64,000 nucleotides of DNA. Origin: Diphasiastrum complanatum. Lineage: Eukaryota; Streptophyta; Lycopodiopsida; Lycopodiales; Lycopodiaceae. The notes beneath the pieces were generated by a model. That model saw nothing but the letters and a program-made list of their open reading frames with translations, was not told the DNA's origin and ran no database searches. Location of the stretch: assembly GCA_029204225.1 (NCBI GenBank), contig CM055103.1, positions 25,688,656 through 25,752,655 of the forward strand, read 5' to 3'. Shown in pieces: positions 8,953-18,008 of the stretch. Within the stretch, counting starts at the first letter, position 1. Each line of letters opens with the position of its first letter. The position numbers and the translations under genes are program-made.

Positions 8953-8992
8953 GCACTTGGGGCCCCCGGGATTGGGAGCATCCCGGGGCCGC
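8950..8992 (+). promoter_or_regulatory. UAG plus stem-loop between ORF1 and ORF2 (copy D)
   Basis: TAG (8950-8952) is followed by a stem from 8961: GG, a bulged C (8963), CCCC, GGG and A pair with T, CCC, GGGG and CC (8981-8990). That is 10 pairs, with the bulge at the same place as in copy B. Frame 8953 onward is open into the endonuclease. The peptide after the UAG is conserved between copies (GxPGxGSxPGPHPxHL, then IGVWNCDG). Confidence 0.6.
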
Positions 8993-9736
8993 ATCCATAC
9001 CATCTTCAGATTGGGGTATGGAATTGTGATGGCATTCACTCATCCTCTACAACGGGTGATCTGATTGACTTTATTACTGGACGAGACCTACTGTTTTTCA
9101 TGGAGACACACGAGAGCCAGGAGCCGAGACTACCCACTTTCCCGAGATACAGATGGGATTCAGTATACAGACCTGAGACTAGATCAGCTAGCGGCCGTAA
9201 TTCTGGAGGGCGGTCTTGTCTCTATAGAGAGTCCCTTCATCAGATTATTGAGTTCGTCAGATACGATGAGCATCCACGATATATCTGGATCCGTATTATA
9301 GGATGGGAGATTGGTTTGGATAGGGACATTTTCATTGTTGCCTACTATATTCCTCCGGAGTCCTCTTCTTTTGTTGAGGGTGTTAGCTCACCTTATTTGG
9401 ACCTTTCAATGGACATCATCAGATTTGCTGAGCGGGGGCATACTTTCCTCACTGGGGATTTTAATGCTCGAATTGCTTCACGAATAACGGAGTTCCATGA
9501 TTCTACAGACCAGCTTCGAGTTCACGCCTTGACAGTGACAGCTTGGGGATCACCAGGATTTATGAGGATGGACCGGGACCTATTACAACATATGGTGAGT
9601 ATCTGTTACCTTATTGGCCTAATTCTGGCAGCTATACTTGTCATCCTCATAGTGGCGGTCATAGTGTGGTTGATTACCTCATGGGGTCACCTTCATCCAT
9701 TCCCCTCATTCACGTTTCTATATCTCTCCCACCACT

Positions 9737-9763
9737 TGTTGGTTCAGAGTGCACAAAAACTGA
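9737..9763 (-). repeat. Terminal 27-bp LTR remnant (left end)
   Basis: Matches 12707-12733 except for one base in 27, then diverges at once. With the CCACT duplication it marks the true left end, although the rest of this LTR is missing. Confidence 0.8.
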
Positions 9764-9784
9764 GACACCAATACATTCCAAAAA

Positions 9785-10240
9785 TCATGGTGTAAGATGG
9801 GTCACAAAATAAATTATCATCCAGCTTTGGCCAATTATGACTCCCCACTTGGCCATTTTCCTATCTTCTACACTTTCAGTAGCTGAACCACTTTCATTGG
9901 CCTTCAACAAGACTGTTTTGCAAGTCTTCTGATCTTCAACAACTCCTACTGCATGCTTTGGAGTAGTAGTCAGTCGATGACTCTTCTTTATTACATACTC
10001 TAGACTATCATAGATTCCAATTTCAGTCTTCATCAATTCTTTGAACAATGAGGCACCAACGGAAAGAATCTTGAAGACCTTCAGAGCAAGCTCATTTCTG
10101 TCATGAATCACTAACACCAGTTTTGTCATCAATCTATGCATAAGAGTATCCGCATTAGCTTTATTCATTTGCCCAACTTTCCCAGGCAAGGGAATGAGGT
10201 CAGGTCTTCCAGCCATAGCTCTGAACCATTCTTTTAACAT
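9785..10240 (-). pseudogene. Captured gene fragment, unrecognised (151 residues)
   Basis: Open frame on the minus strand beginning MLKEWFRAMAGRPDLIPLPG, Leu/Lys-rich and soluble in appearance (TKLVLVIHDRNELALKVFKI, VGASLFKELMKTE). It lies downstream of the BTB and Cys-rich fragments in the nested element and in the same orientation, so it may be the last part of the same captured transcript. I do not recognise the family. Confidence 0.35.
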
Positions 10241-10267
10241 ATCAACCTCTTTTCCTCCACTATATAA

Positions 10268-10882
10268 TCAAAGAAAACCTGAAGCAACCGGTGCTATCAA
10301 GAATGTGACTGGGTAAGCTGGTCTTTCCCAAACATCTAAAACTATACATTCACAATGCATGCAGTATACGACACTCTCTGTTCGCACTTTGTATGAACAA
10401 GAACGTTGTGATGGAATAGCCTCAAGGTCATCACTCTCATCAAGCTCTGCTGAACATGACCATGCACACTTGACATCTTTCTTACACTTCTTACATACAT
10501 GTCGATGTGAGTCACCTTTTGGTATGACCTCCAAGGCAGTTAACACTTCACCTTCAACAGTCTTCCTTGATGGAATGAGCTTCTGTACTGCAGGATGTTC
10601 TGGATATATTATGTTCCTAGGCTCTGAAAGTATCAACTGACCAACAACACCATCAATTCGAACTTGAGTATGCCTACATCTAACTTTGCAGACATAGTCA
10701 TCCTCACATGCAACATAAATCTTGTTATCACCTTTCAATCCATCATAGTACCGCCCATGCCCAACTCTTTTATGATCATTCTCGTCTTGAAGCCTTTTGA
10801 TCTCACCCACTTCCAAGAATCTCAGAAGGCTTCCGGCAAATGGTACAGACACCCAGTATTTTTTTATGCTGTTGTGATGCAT
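10268..10882 (-). pseudogene. Captured gene fragment with Cys-rich motif, unrecognised
   Basis: 204 residues. After YWVSVPFAGSLLRFLEVGEI it contains a charged stretch (RLQDENDHKRVGHGRYYDG) and a cysteine-rich segment (HVCKKCKKDVKCAWSC, then VVYCMHCECIVLD) that could bind a metal. It sits between the BTB fragment and the 9785-10240 fragment on the same strand. The product family is not recognised. An overlapping short frame at 10803-11006 suggests a frameshift at the upstream junction. Confidence 0.35.
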
Positions 10883-11078
10883 CTATTCTCAGTTTGAGGT
10901 CAAACATCACAGTGCTCGTCCCACTGGCTTTGCAACTCCACCACCACTGCACCAGCAGCAGCCCAAACTTATGTTTGGCACAACAGTGCCATCTGCATAG
11001 ATCCAAGGCCCCTGAAGCTTCTTCCCTTTGTCATGATGATGATGATGATCTTCTTCTTCCTCTTCATTAGAGGACTCA

Positions 11079-12000
11079 TCACATGCATCCTTCTGAGGCT
11101 CTTGGAGCATACGTACAAGATTTGAAGAGTACATGCAGCCATATACTTTCATTAGTTGCAGAAGTTGGAAAATCAGCATCTTCAAGCTCTTTTCTCACTT
11201 TTAAAAGTTCCTCAACTTCCATATGAGCAAAACTGATGCCCCCTCCTGTAAACAATTCAACGACTAACCGAAAATCTTTCATGCATATATCTGTTTGATC
11301 TGTAGCAGCAGATTCCCAGAGTCTTCTCAATCGTTTCAAACTTGTCTCATTGACAATTTCATGCAGTAAGGGTGATTCTTCTTTCTGCTCATCCCCAGAG
11401 GGTGTGCCCTTCTTGCCACCCCTGTCTTTGGTACTGCATCGACCGCTTTTCTGTGATCCATTGGTTTTCAGGTTGTTAAGTGCAGTTACACTTCTTGTGG
11501 ACTTCCGAGCTGATATAGCTTTTCTAGTCAATTCATTATTAGCAACAACTGGTTCCGTGCGTGCAAGTACCCACTCAATGAAGGCCTGTTTAGAAAGTTC
11601 ATATCGTTCTAACTCAGTAGGTATCCAGAGTTCATCGGACTGCAAGAATGCAAGCAGCAGCAAGAACTGAAACCACTGTTTCTCTGGTCAGCACAAGGTT
11701 CACCCCATACAAATACCCAAACGCCATCTCCAACCCCAGAGCAGTTACTTTCACGTCATCAATCTTGAGTTCCACATGAGGCTTTCCATACTCTTTCCAA
11801 GGTCCAGACAACAGCGAAAGGAAATAGGAAGGCTGCGAGAGAACGATGTGATGCAGGGCAAAATTTTTGCCCATAAAACTTAGCACTATGTCAGAAAAGA
11901 CATGCCCATGCAACCCTTGCCGCTGCAAATGCTCACCACCTGCATTCATTACCACCACTCCCACTGCCAATGCTTTCATATCCCGCTTCACCTCCACCAT
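11079..12000 (-). pseudogene. Germ-cell-less-like BTB/POZ protein fragment captured in the LTR element
   Basis: Two overlapping minus-strand frames. 12000-11632 encodes a BTB/POZ domain (FSDIVLSFMGKNFALHHIVL, FLSLLSGPWKEYG, then AFGYLYG and VVSVLAAACILA). This pattern, with SGPWKE, AFGxLY and VVxxLAAAC, is that of germ-cell-less (GMCL) proteins, which act as substrate adaptors of CUL3 ubiquitin ligases. 11663-11079 continues with SDELWIPTELERYELSKQAF and SFAHMEVEELLKVRKE. The frames join by a shift near 11640; sequence expected after the BTB seems shortened there. The frameshift and the nested position make it a non-functional copy. Confidence 0.55.
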
Positions 12001-12483
12001 CCTAGTGGATGTACGCCCCTATTTGATTCGGAGTCACAGATTCTTCTTGTTGCTACAGCAGTACAGCTTATCTTCCTTGATCCTGCAAAAGTTCTTGTAA
12101 GAATCTGCAATGCACCCGAGAACCAAAAGCTCAAAGACCCCCCATGCTGCCACCTATTACACCTTCTTGATGGTCAGACTCATTCCACCAAAGCTCCCAC
12201 TGCATCCAAAAACAGTGTCTCTGCAAGAAGATTCTCCCAATGATCCTTTCTTGGCAGGGAGCATCCTCAAATCATTATTCCATAATGGCTATCATTTCAA
12301 GCCATTCCAAAGCATGGAAACAAGTGTCAAGCCTCACCTCACCTAGTGTATATCTCCAAAAATATGAGCCTTCAATATCCCACTACTTCCCTTTGAGTTC
12401 CAACTAGTGAGGACCTTGTCTTGGCTTTGTCAATGCAGCCCGTGCTGCACACCTTCGCTTGTTCCAGCTCTCAATGCCCTCCT

Positions 12484-12632
12484 TGGCATTCAAAATGCAG
12501 CCTCCGTGCTGCCACCATCAAGCACCCCTTGGCTTGATCTGAATGTCCTTCCTGACATTCAAAACGCAGTCACCAACATTCAAAATGCAGCCTCCATGCT
12601 GCCACCATCAAGCACCTCTTGGCTTGATCAAA
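12484..12632. repeat. Direct repeat of about 53 bp inside the LTR element
   Basis: Units containing CATTCAAAATGCAGCCTCC, GTGCTGCCACCATCAAGCAC and TTGGCTTGATC occur at about 12488-12540 and 12577-12629, with a partial third unit between them. No coding role seen. Confidence 0.7.
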
Positions 12633-12690
12633 ACAGATTAATCCACACCTCTCCTAGAACTTGAATCTCCTAATCACACTCCATTGGTGT

Positions 12691-12704
12691 GTGGGCCCAT
12701 AACC
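12691..12704 (-). other. Primer-binding site matching the anticodon arm of initiator tRNA-Met (half-tRNA primer)
   Basis: Just inside the right LTR the plus strand reads TGGGCCCATAACC, ending 2 nt from the LTR. This is the conserved anticodon-arm sequence of eukaryotic initiator tRNA-Met, whose 5' half primes some Copia-type elements (Drosophila copia). The standard 3'-end site (TGGTATCAGAGC) is absent here. Confidence 0.6.
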
Positions 12705-12706
12705 AT

Positions 12707-13076
12707 TGTTGGTTCAGAGTGCACAGAAACTGATATAACTTACACAAATGATGCAATCTGCAAGCGTCTATTGAACATAAACCAAAAGCAGACAAAACAC
12801 AGAAGTTGTCACTCTATCTCTGTTACTCCAAGAAACGAAAAAGACGATGTTCCCGAATAGAAGATAAATTACTGTTGTTGCAGCGTGCTATCTTAAACAA
12901 TGAGTTCCTACTTAAAAGATTTAGTTACAAGAAACCTTAATTGCTCCTAATCATGTTTATCCACTTAGCCACTATCTTTATGATCAGGGTCATCTATTTA
13001 CACGCCCTTCCTCACAATGACTACTAGTCATGTGACCCCATAGGTCCTATGAATGTATTGGGCACAATCCCCAACA
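12707..13076 (-). repeat. LTR (370 bp) of the nested element
   Basis: Plus strand starts TGTTGG and ends CCAACA, followed by the CCACT duplication. Adjacent to the half-tRNA primer-binding site. In element orientation it is the 5' LTR. Confidence 0.75.
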
Positions 13077-14243
13077 CCACTCTCTCTGATCATTCGCTCC
13101 TTTCCTTCGCTATTGGCCACCTTCCATCACTGCCACCTCCACCACAATCCACACTACCCCATGCACCCAAATATACTTTCCACCCCCTCTACATACCGCT
13201 CTACCAAGAATCCCTTGCCTCCTTACTTCACTCTTTTCAGCACAATAAACCACTGGAGTCTCAGGTTGCCTTCCTCACCACTTCTCTCCATACTACTGCA
13301 AATTTAGCCTTTCCATCTAAACCTCACAAAAACAAACCAACTCATCTACGATCACCTCGACCTTTCCATCCACCATGGTACGACGCAGAATGCCGCTCCC
13401 TTCACCACACTGTCACACATGCTCGTTTCCATGCCCCCTCATCTCCTTCGCTCCTCACGGGCCACGACAAGTGTACAGCCACACACTTCGCCGCAAAAAA
13501 CATGCCCATGATGACTCCGAACGAAGCCGCCTTATGAACCTCCTTTTCAGCTCCTCTTTTGGTGCCTTTTGGCATGAATTTATCCCCCGTGCTCGACCCC
13601 CTCTCCTGGACGACCTGCATACTTGGACTGACTATGCTACCCAACTTTACACTATATCCACTGATACGCCCATTTCCATCTCTCCTCGACCTTCAGACTT
13701 CACCCTCTTCACCCCTGATTTGGTCCAGGCAACAGTCAAAAAATTGAAAACTCATCGAACTAGAGACATTGAAGATCTTGAATCCGAGCTACTTACTGAT
13801 TCACGCCTCAGACACTCTTGCCCCCACTATCCACTCTCCTCAACCATGTTGTTGTTGAGTCTTCCCATCTTCCCGGTGCACCAACATCATACATCCTATC
13901 CATAAAAATGGTGACCCCATGTTACCTATTAATCATTGTACTATCCGAAATTATATGGCACCATCCTTCAATCTGCAGTTAGCTCAGAGGCAGAGTCCAA
14001 GAGATTGCATGCATTGGGCTAGGCAGGGTTCATATCTTCACACAACTCTCATTGAGGAAGCTAGGTACAGGAAGGAAAAGGTTTACTGTTGTGGACTTCA
14101 GAAAAGCCTTTGACTCTGTCCCACGCTCTCTACTTATCCAGAGACTTCGCGACTTGGGTTTCTCGACAAATATTGTTCTAGCTGTCATGGCTCTCTATGA
14201 AAGGGTTTTGGGTTGCTTTTGTCATAGTAGTGGCATTTCTGAA

Positions 14244-15715
14244 CAAAGGATGTCAAGTCCTCAAGCTGAACTAGGTCCTCCTGAAGAATCAAGTCATCCT
14301 TTCCACCAAGTCGTTCTTTTAAATGACTAATGTGAAAAACTGGATGAACTTTGACACCTTTAGGAAGTTCTACTTGATAGACATTCCGATGGAGTTTCCT
14401 TACTATACGGAATGGCCCAGCATAACGAGGTGATACTTAGGACATTTTCTAGTCTTTAATACCTTGAAGTTTTTTGGGATTCTAAGATATACCCAAAAGC
14501 CCCCTCCTCATAGACCCTAGGTTGTCGCTTTTGATTGGCGCTAGGCTCTATCCTGAGCCGTTTTTACGTTGTCGTGAGCAACAAGCAACATTTCTTGCAT
14601 ATCATGCAGGAAATCTATTGTTGCCTTTACCTTTAGGCTTTTGAGGCCCACTGAGATGGGAGCCCTAGGCTGGAAACTATACGTCAGAGAAAATGGACTA
14701 AAACCCGTCGCTGAGTGCTTTGCGCTGTTATACGCAAACTCAATCATTGGGAGGTACCTTTCCCAATCCGACTGCCTTCTGGAAACATACGCCCAAAGCA
14801 TATCTTCCATAGACTGGCTCGTCCTCTCTGTCTGACCATCCGATTCAGGATGATCTGATGACCCCATACTTAATGTGGTCTTCAATTTCTCAAAGACTGC
14901 TTGCCAAAATTTGCCAGTGAACTTAGGATCTCGATCACTAACAATGTCATTCGGCAAACCAAACAACATGAACAACTTTTCAACGAAAAGCTGAGCAAGT
15001 TCCGAAGCTTTGACAGTTTACTTAGTTGGAATGAATTGCGCCATTTTGGTTAACTTATCAACTAGAACCCAAATAGCATCATTTTGCATCCCCGTCCGAG
15101 GGGGAGGTAGCCCAACCACAAAGTCCATGGAAATACTTTCCCACTTTCTTTCGGGAAATTTCAAGGGCATATGTAAACCAACTGCCTTAAGTCTTTACTT
15201 AAGTCAAGAGTCCTTTGTGAGCCAGGGTGCCCTGCACACGGGCTGTCATGACATTCATGCAGGATTGGGCCCTATTATCATCATTTTCTGGCACACAAAC
15301 CTTTCCATTCCGGAAAAGTAACCCATTCCTAATGGAATACTCTCTTAATATCTTGTCCTGTGAGGAGAAATCTTGGAATCCTGCATTCCAAGCTCATCAC
15401 TAGATCTAGAAGAACTTGCTAGGACGTCTAGCCAAATACGACCAAAGTACCTATTGGTCTTACACAAATCTCTTAAGGAGAGATATAACTCAAGTTGGAT
15501 CTTAGAAAAACTTAACTGATTAATCTCTCCAATCCGGCTTAAGGCATCCGCGACACTATTAGAACAATGAAATTCTTGGAGCATCTCTGACCATCTAGCC
15601 TTACGACCCCCAAGGTCGACCGCATCGTTAATATACTTAACACTCAGGTTAGTAACTATGGTAAACTGGGAGCCATATAAATAATGTCTCCACACTTTCA
15701 AGGCATAAGACCATT
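14244..15715 (-). mobile_element. Gypsy-type pol fragment (RNase H, integrase, C-terminal tail)
   Basis: Reading leftward: RNase H end (YLYGSQFTIVTNLSVKYI, NSVADALSRIGEI; 15701-15345), a decayed integrase zinc region, the integrase core (GLPNDIVSDRDPKFTGKFW, HPESDGQTERTSQSMEDML; 14975-14541) and the post-integrase tail (PKGVKVHPVFHISHLKE-like, about 14400-14290, with frameshifts). LTRs, gag, protease and RT are missing. It abuts the truncated end of LINE D. Confidence 0.85.
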
Positions 15716-17122
15716 TACATGTTCAATTGGACATGTCTTCATTTCTCTATCTCAAATTCTATCTCAGAATTATCATTAACTATAGGCTTTCGATCTACCA
15801 GTCTAATAATACCATCACAATAGATAAGCCGTTTGCCAGAGAGAGTAGTGATGCTTTATTTTTGTGAGGGTAGGAATGAGATGAAACATAGATTAGAATC
15901 TCCAACATTGTTAGAACTTAGGATTGATCACTACTTGTTAATAATCAGCATTAGATAATAGATTAGATTAGTGATAGATAATAGAATCTAAATTAGTGTT
16001 GGAAGTTAGAGATTAATGCTAGATTTAAGGTCTAGAGAGAGTCAAGACCATGCCGAGGGACATTACATGACCCTTGAGTCTTGAATGTATGTACTATGTA
16101 GTATGAATTGTGACAAATAGGTGGGAGTCTGGAGTTCTAACTCCCGAGTCAAGATTCAAGACTAATTGTTGGTTAATTAAATCTACATTGCAATCTAAAC
16201 ACTAAAAAAGCACTTGTTTTTGCCATAATAGCAGGCTAGAGATAAAATCCCCCCCCCAAAAAAAAAAATAAAAAACATAAAATTGATTCGCCGATTCTTT
16301 CCCAAGGTTGTCGATTCTTTCCTATTTCAAACCCTTTTCGAAGAGGCATTTCAAAAAGGTCCATGTAACATTGCATTCTACCCTCTCTACACATTTCTCT
16401 TCCTCTCTCTCTCCCTCTTTTTCTCTCTCCTACTCGACCTACCTCTTCCCTATTGCATTTTCTCCCTCTTCCCCCTCGTTTTTTCTACACGGCCTCCAAC
16501 TAGTTACTACCCATCTCCAAATCCAGTCTCTCCCCTTCACCTCATAGTCGCCGCTCGGCCTCATCTACAAATCTCTCTCCCTCTCTCCCATTCTTCTCTC
16601 TCTCTTTGTTCTACGCTCAGCCCCTTCCTACCTCTTCCACTTTCTCTCTCATCCATTCTCTCACCATCTGAAAAATGAAATGTTATCCCAGGCAACTGAA
16701 ATTTACCATTTCCAGTACGATCTTGACCAAGTTCCATAAGTTTCTAGACATGTACTTGTGGTCAACTATTGTTGGTGGTTTTTGCATGATTGAAAGAGTC
16801 CCAAAAGGGTGGGGTTCTTGTCTTGATCCCTCATTGCAAATTCTTGTGATGAATTGATTTATTGATGTCTTTTCTTCACATGCAATTTGACTTCCTGCAA
16901 GATCTATAGTAGTATATCAACTACTTCATGCATGTAACTGAAATTCCCTATTTTTAGATACATGCAATGCACTTATCCCATTAGCATCATTGCATATAAT
17001 GGTTATTGCTTTCTTCTAGTGCCTTTGCATGTACGAGATTGCCATTCATGAAGTTCTCTCTCACCAATTTGGTTCGCATTTATAGATACATATATGTGTG
17101 TATGTATGTATGTACTATATAT
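15716..17122. other. Non-coding stretch, probable intron sequence
   Basis: No gene seen. AT-rich sequence, with a C8/A-rich run at about 16252-16275 and a pyrimidine-rich block (CTCTCTC, about 16370-16670). I found no match here to the missing catalytic exons of the E2 gene that lies to the right. Confidence 0.5.
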
Positions 17123-17948
17123 CATAGTTGCAGCGTGATTCTGAATCGCGATCAGAATCGCGATTCCGATTCGCGTTTCGGGATTTTCCCATAATCGTGT
17201 AAAATCGATTTTTTTTTTTTTAAATTTTTTTAGGCAATATGGGTATCAGATGAAAGCTCTGATCGAGGGGATTATGATTGTGTAGTTTGCCGACTATTTC
17301 GAGTGCGAAACACCAAAAAGTGTGTTTTCACTCGGGGAGTTGGAAGGCCAAATCATGAAGAGGCCTTACCGTCGGGACCGGGGTCTACCGGCAACCCCCG
17401 GACCCCCCATTTCTCGGGGGGCTACCGCCCCCCGAACCCCCCGTTTCCCGGGGGGCTACTGCCCCCCGAACCCCCTAGAGCTTCCTGCTATATAGACACT
17501 GTAGATAAAAATGCCACCACCCCCCTGTAGATAAAAATGCCACCAACCCCCTGTAGATAAAAATGCCACCAACCCCCTGTAGATAAAAATGGGGTCCAAA
17601 TGCGCGCCGAGAAGGGCCCAATATTTATGCCCCCAACTGTATGTACATTGCACTCACATCTCCAATGAACCAATTGCAAAAGTGATCATCATCCATACAG
17701 TTGATAGTCCAAACTATAGCATTAACATTTACTGAAAACCAGAGCAAATGACAATTGGATAGCTACTGAAAATAGGATCTGTTTGTGCCTCATCTACTGC
17801 ACTTCTGAGAGGCAAAACGCTGGTTTGACCATTGATCCCCTAAAAAAATTCAGCAATAAGCTATTTTTCCAAAAAAAAAAAAAAAAAAAAAAGGCAATTC
17901 TGAGTCGCAAATCGCAGACCCAGCGAATCGCAATTCGCTGCAACTATG
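17123..17948. mobile_element. Non-autonomous hAT-like element, 826 bp
   Basis: Starts CATAGTTGCAGCG and ends with its exact inverse complement, CGCTGCAACTATG. It is flanked by a perfect 8-bp duplication CTATATAT (17115-17122 and 17949-17956). An 8-bp duplication and CA...TG ends are typical of hAT. The inner parts of both ends are rich in AATCGCGATTC-type palindromes. No transposase. The interior carries GC-rich inverted repeats (17395-17475), four tandem units (17505-17592) and a poly-A run (17870-17892). Confidence 0.8.
17505..17592. repeat. Tandem repeat, about 25 bp x 4, inside the hAT-like element
   Basis: Four units of CTGTAGATAAAAATGCCACC followed by AACCCC-like sequence. The last unit is partial. 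Confidence 0.85.
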
Positions 17949-18008
17949 CTATATATAGACACACACTACTCGTACTAAACTAGCACAAGGATAAAAGGAA
18001 ACACATAC

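Larger units (their letters stand above)
9737..13076 (-). mobile_element. LTR-bounded element carrying host gene fragments, nested in LINE D
   Basis: A 3340-bp insertion flanked by a 5-bp duplication CCACT (9732-9736 and 13077-13081). Ends are TGTTGG and CCAACA. The right end is a full LTR (12707-13076). The left end repeats only its terminal 27 bp (TGTTGGTTCAGAGTGCAC on). A primer-binding site lies just inside the right LTR, so the element reads leftward. No gag or pol is visible. Instead the interior carries fragments of host genes in sense orientation with the element. It is best explained as a non-autonomous retrotransposon that captured host transcripts. Confidence 0.75.
7668..14243 (+). 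mobile_element. LINE copy D, split by an LTR insertion and 3'-truncated
   Basis: The fourth copy of the array starts at the ORF1 ATG (7670) immediately after (TC)n. It contains ORF1 (8134-8952), the UAG/stem-loop, endonuclease (8953-9736), a nested element (9737-13076) with a 5-bp CCACT duplication, then the end of the endonuclease and RT to motif A (13077-14243). It stops abruptly at 14243 against a Gypsy fragment in the opposite orientation; RT motifs B-D and the 3' end are lost. Confidence 0.88.
8953..14243 (+). pseudogene. LINE ORF2 (copy D), interrupted and truncated
   Basis: Endonuclease from 8953 with WNCDG, FMETHES, YIPPESSS and LTGDFNAR intact. A deletion and frameshift near 9600 remove the residues matching GEAHELAIYN in copy B, and the reading continues in another frame (HSVVDYLMG) to 9736. 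After the LTR insertion the frame resumes with LSDHSLLSFAIG (13077 on), shifts near 13440 and 13820, carries TAG at 14020-14022 at the same place as TAG 4967 of copy B, and ends after RT motif A (VVDFRKAFDSVPR) at 14243. Confidence 0.82.

Noticed and set aside
16283-16678. Plus-strand ORF with Leu/Ser/Pro-rich sequence
   Set aside because: Encoded by a pyrimidine-rich tract; no domain and no start signal.
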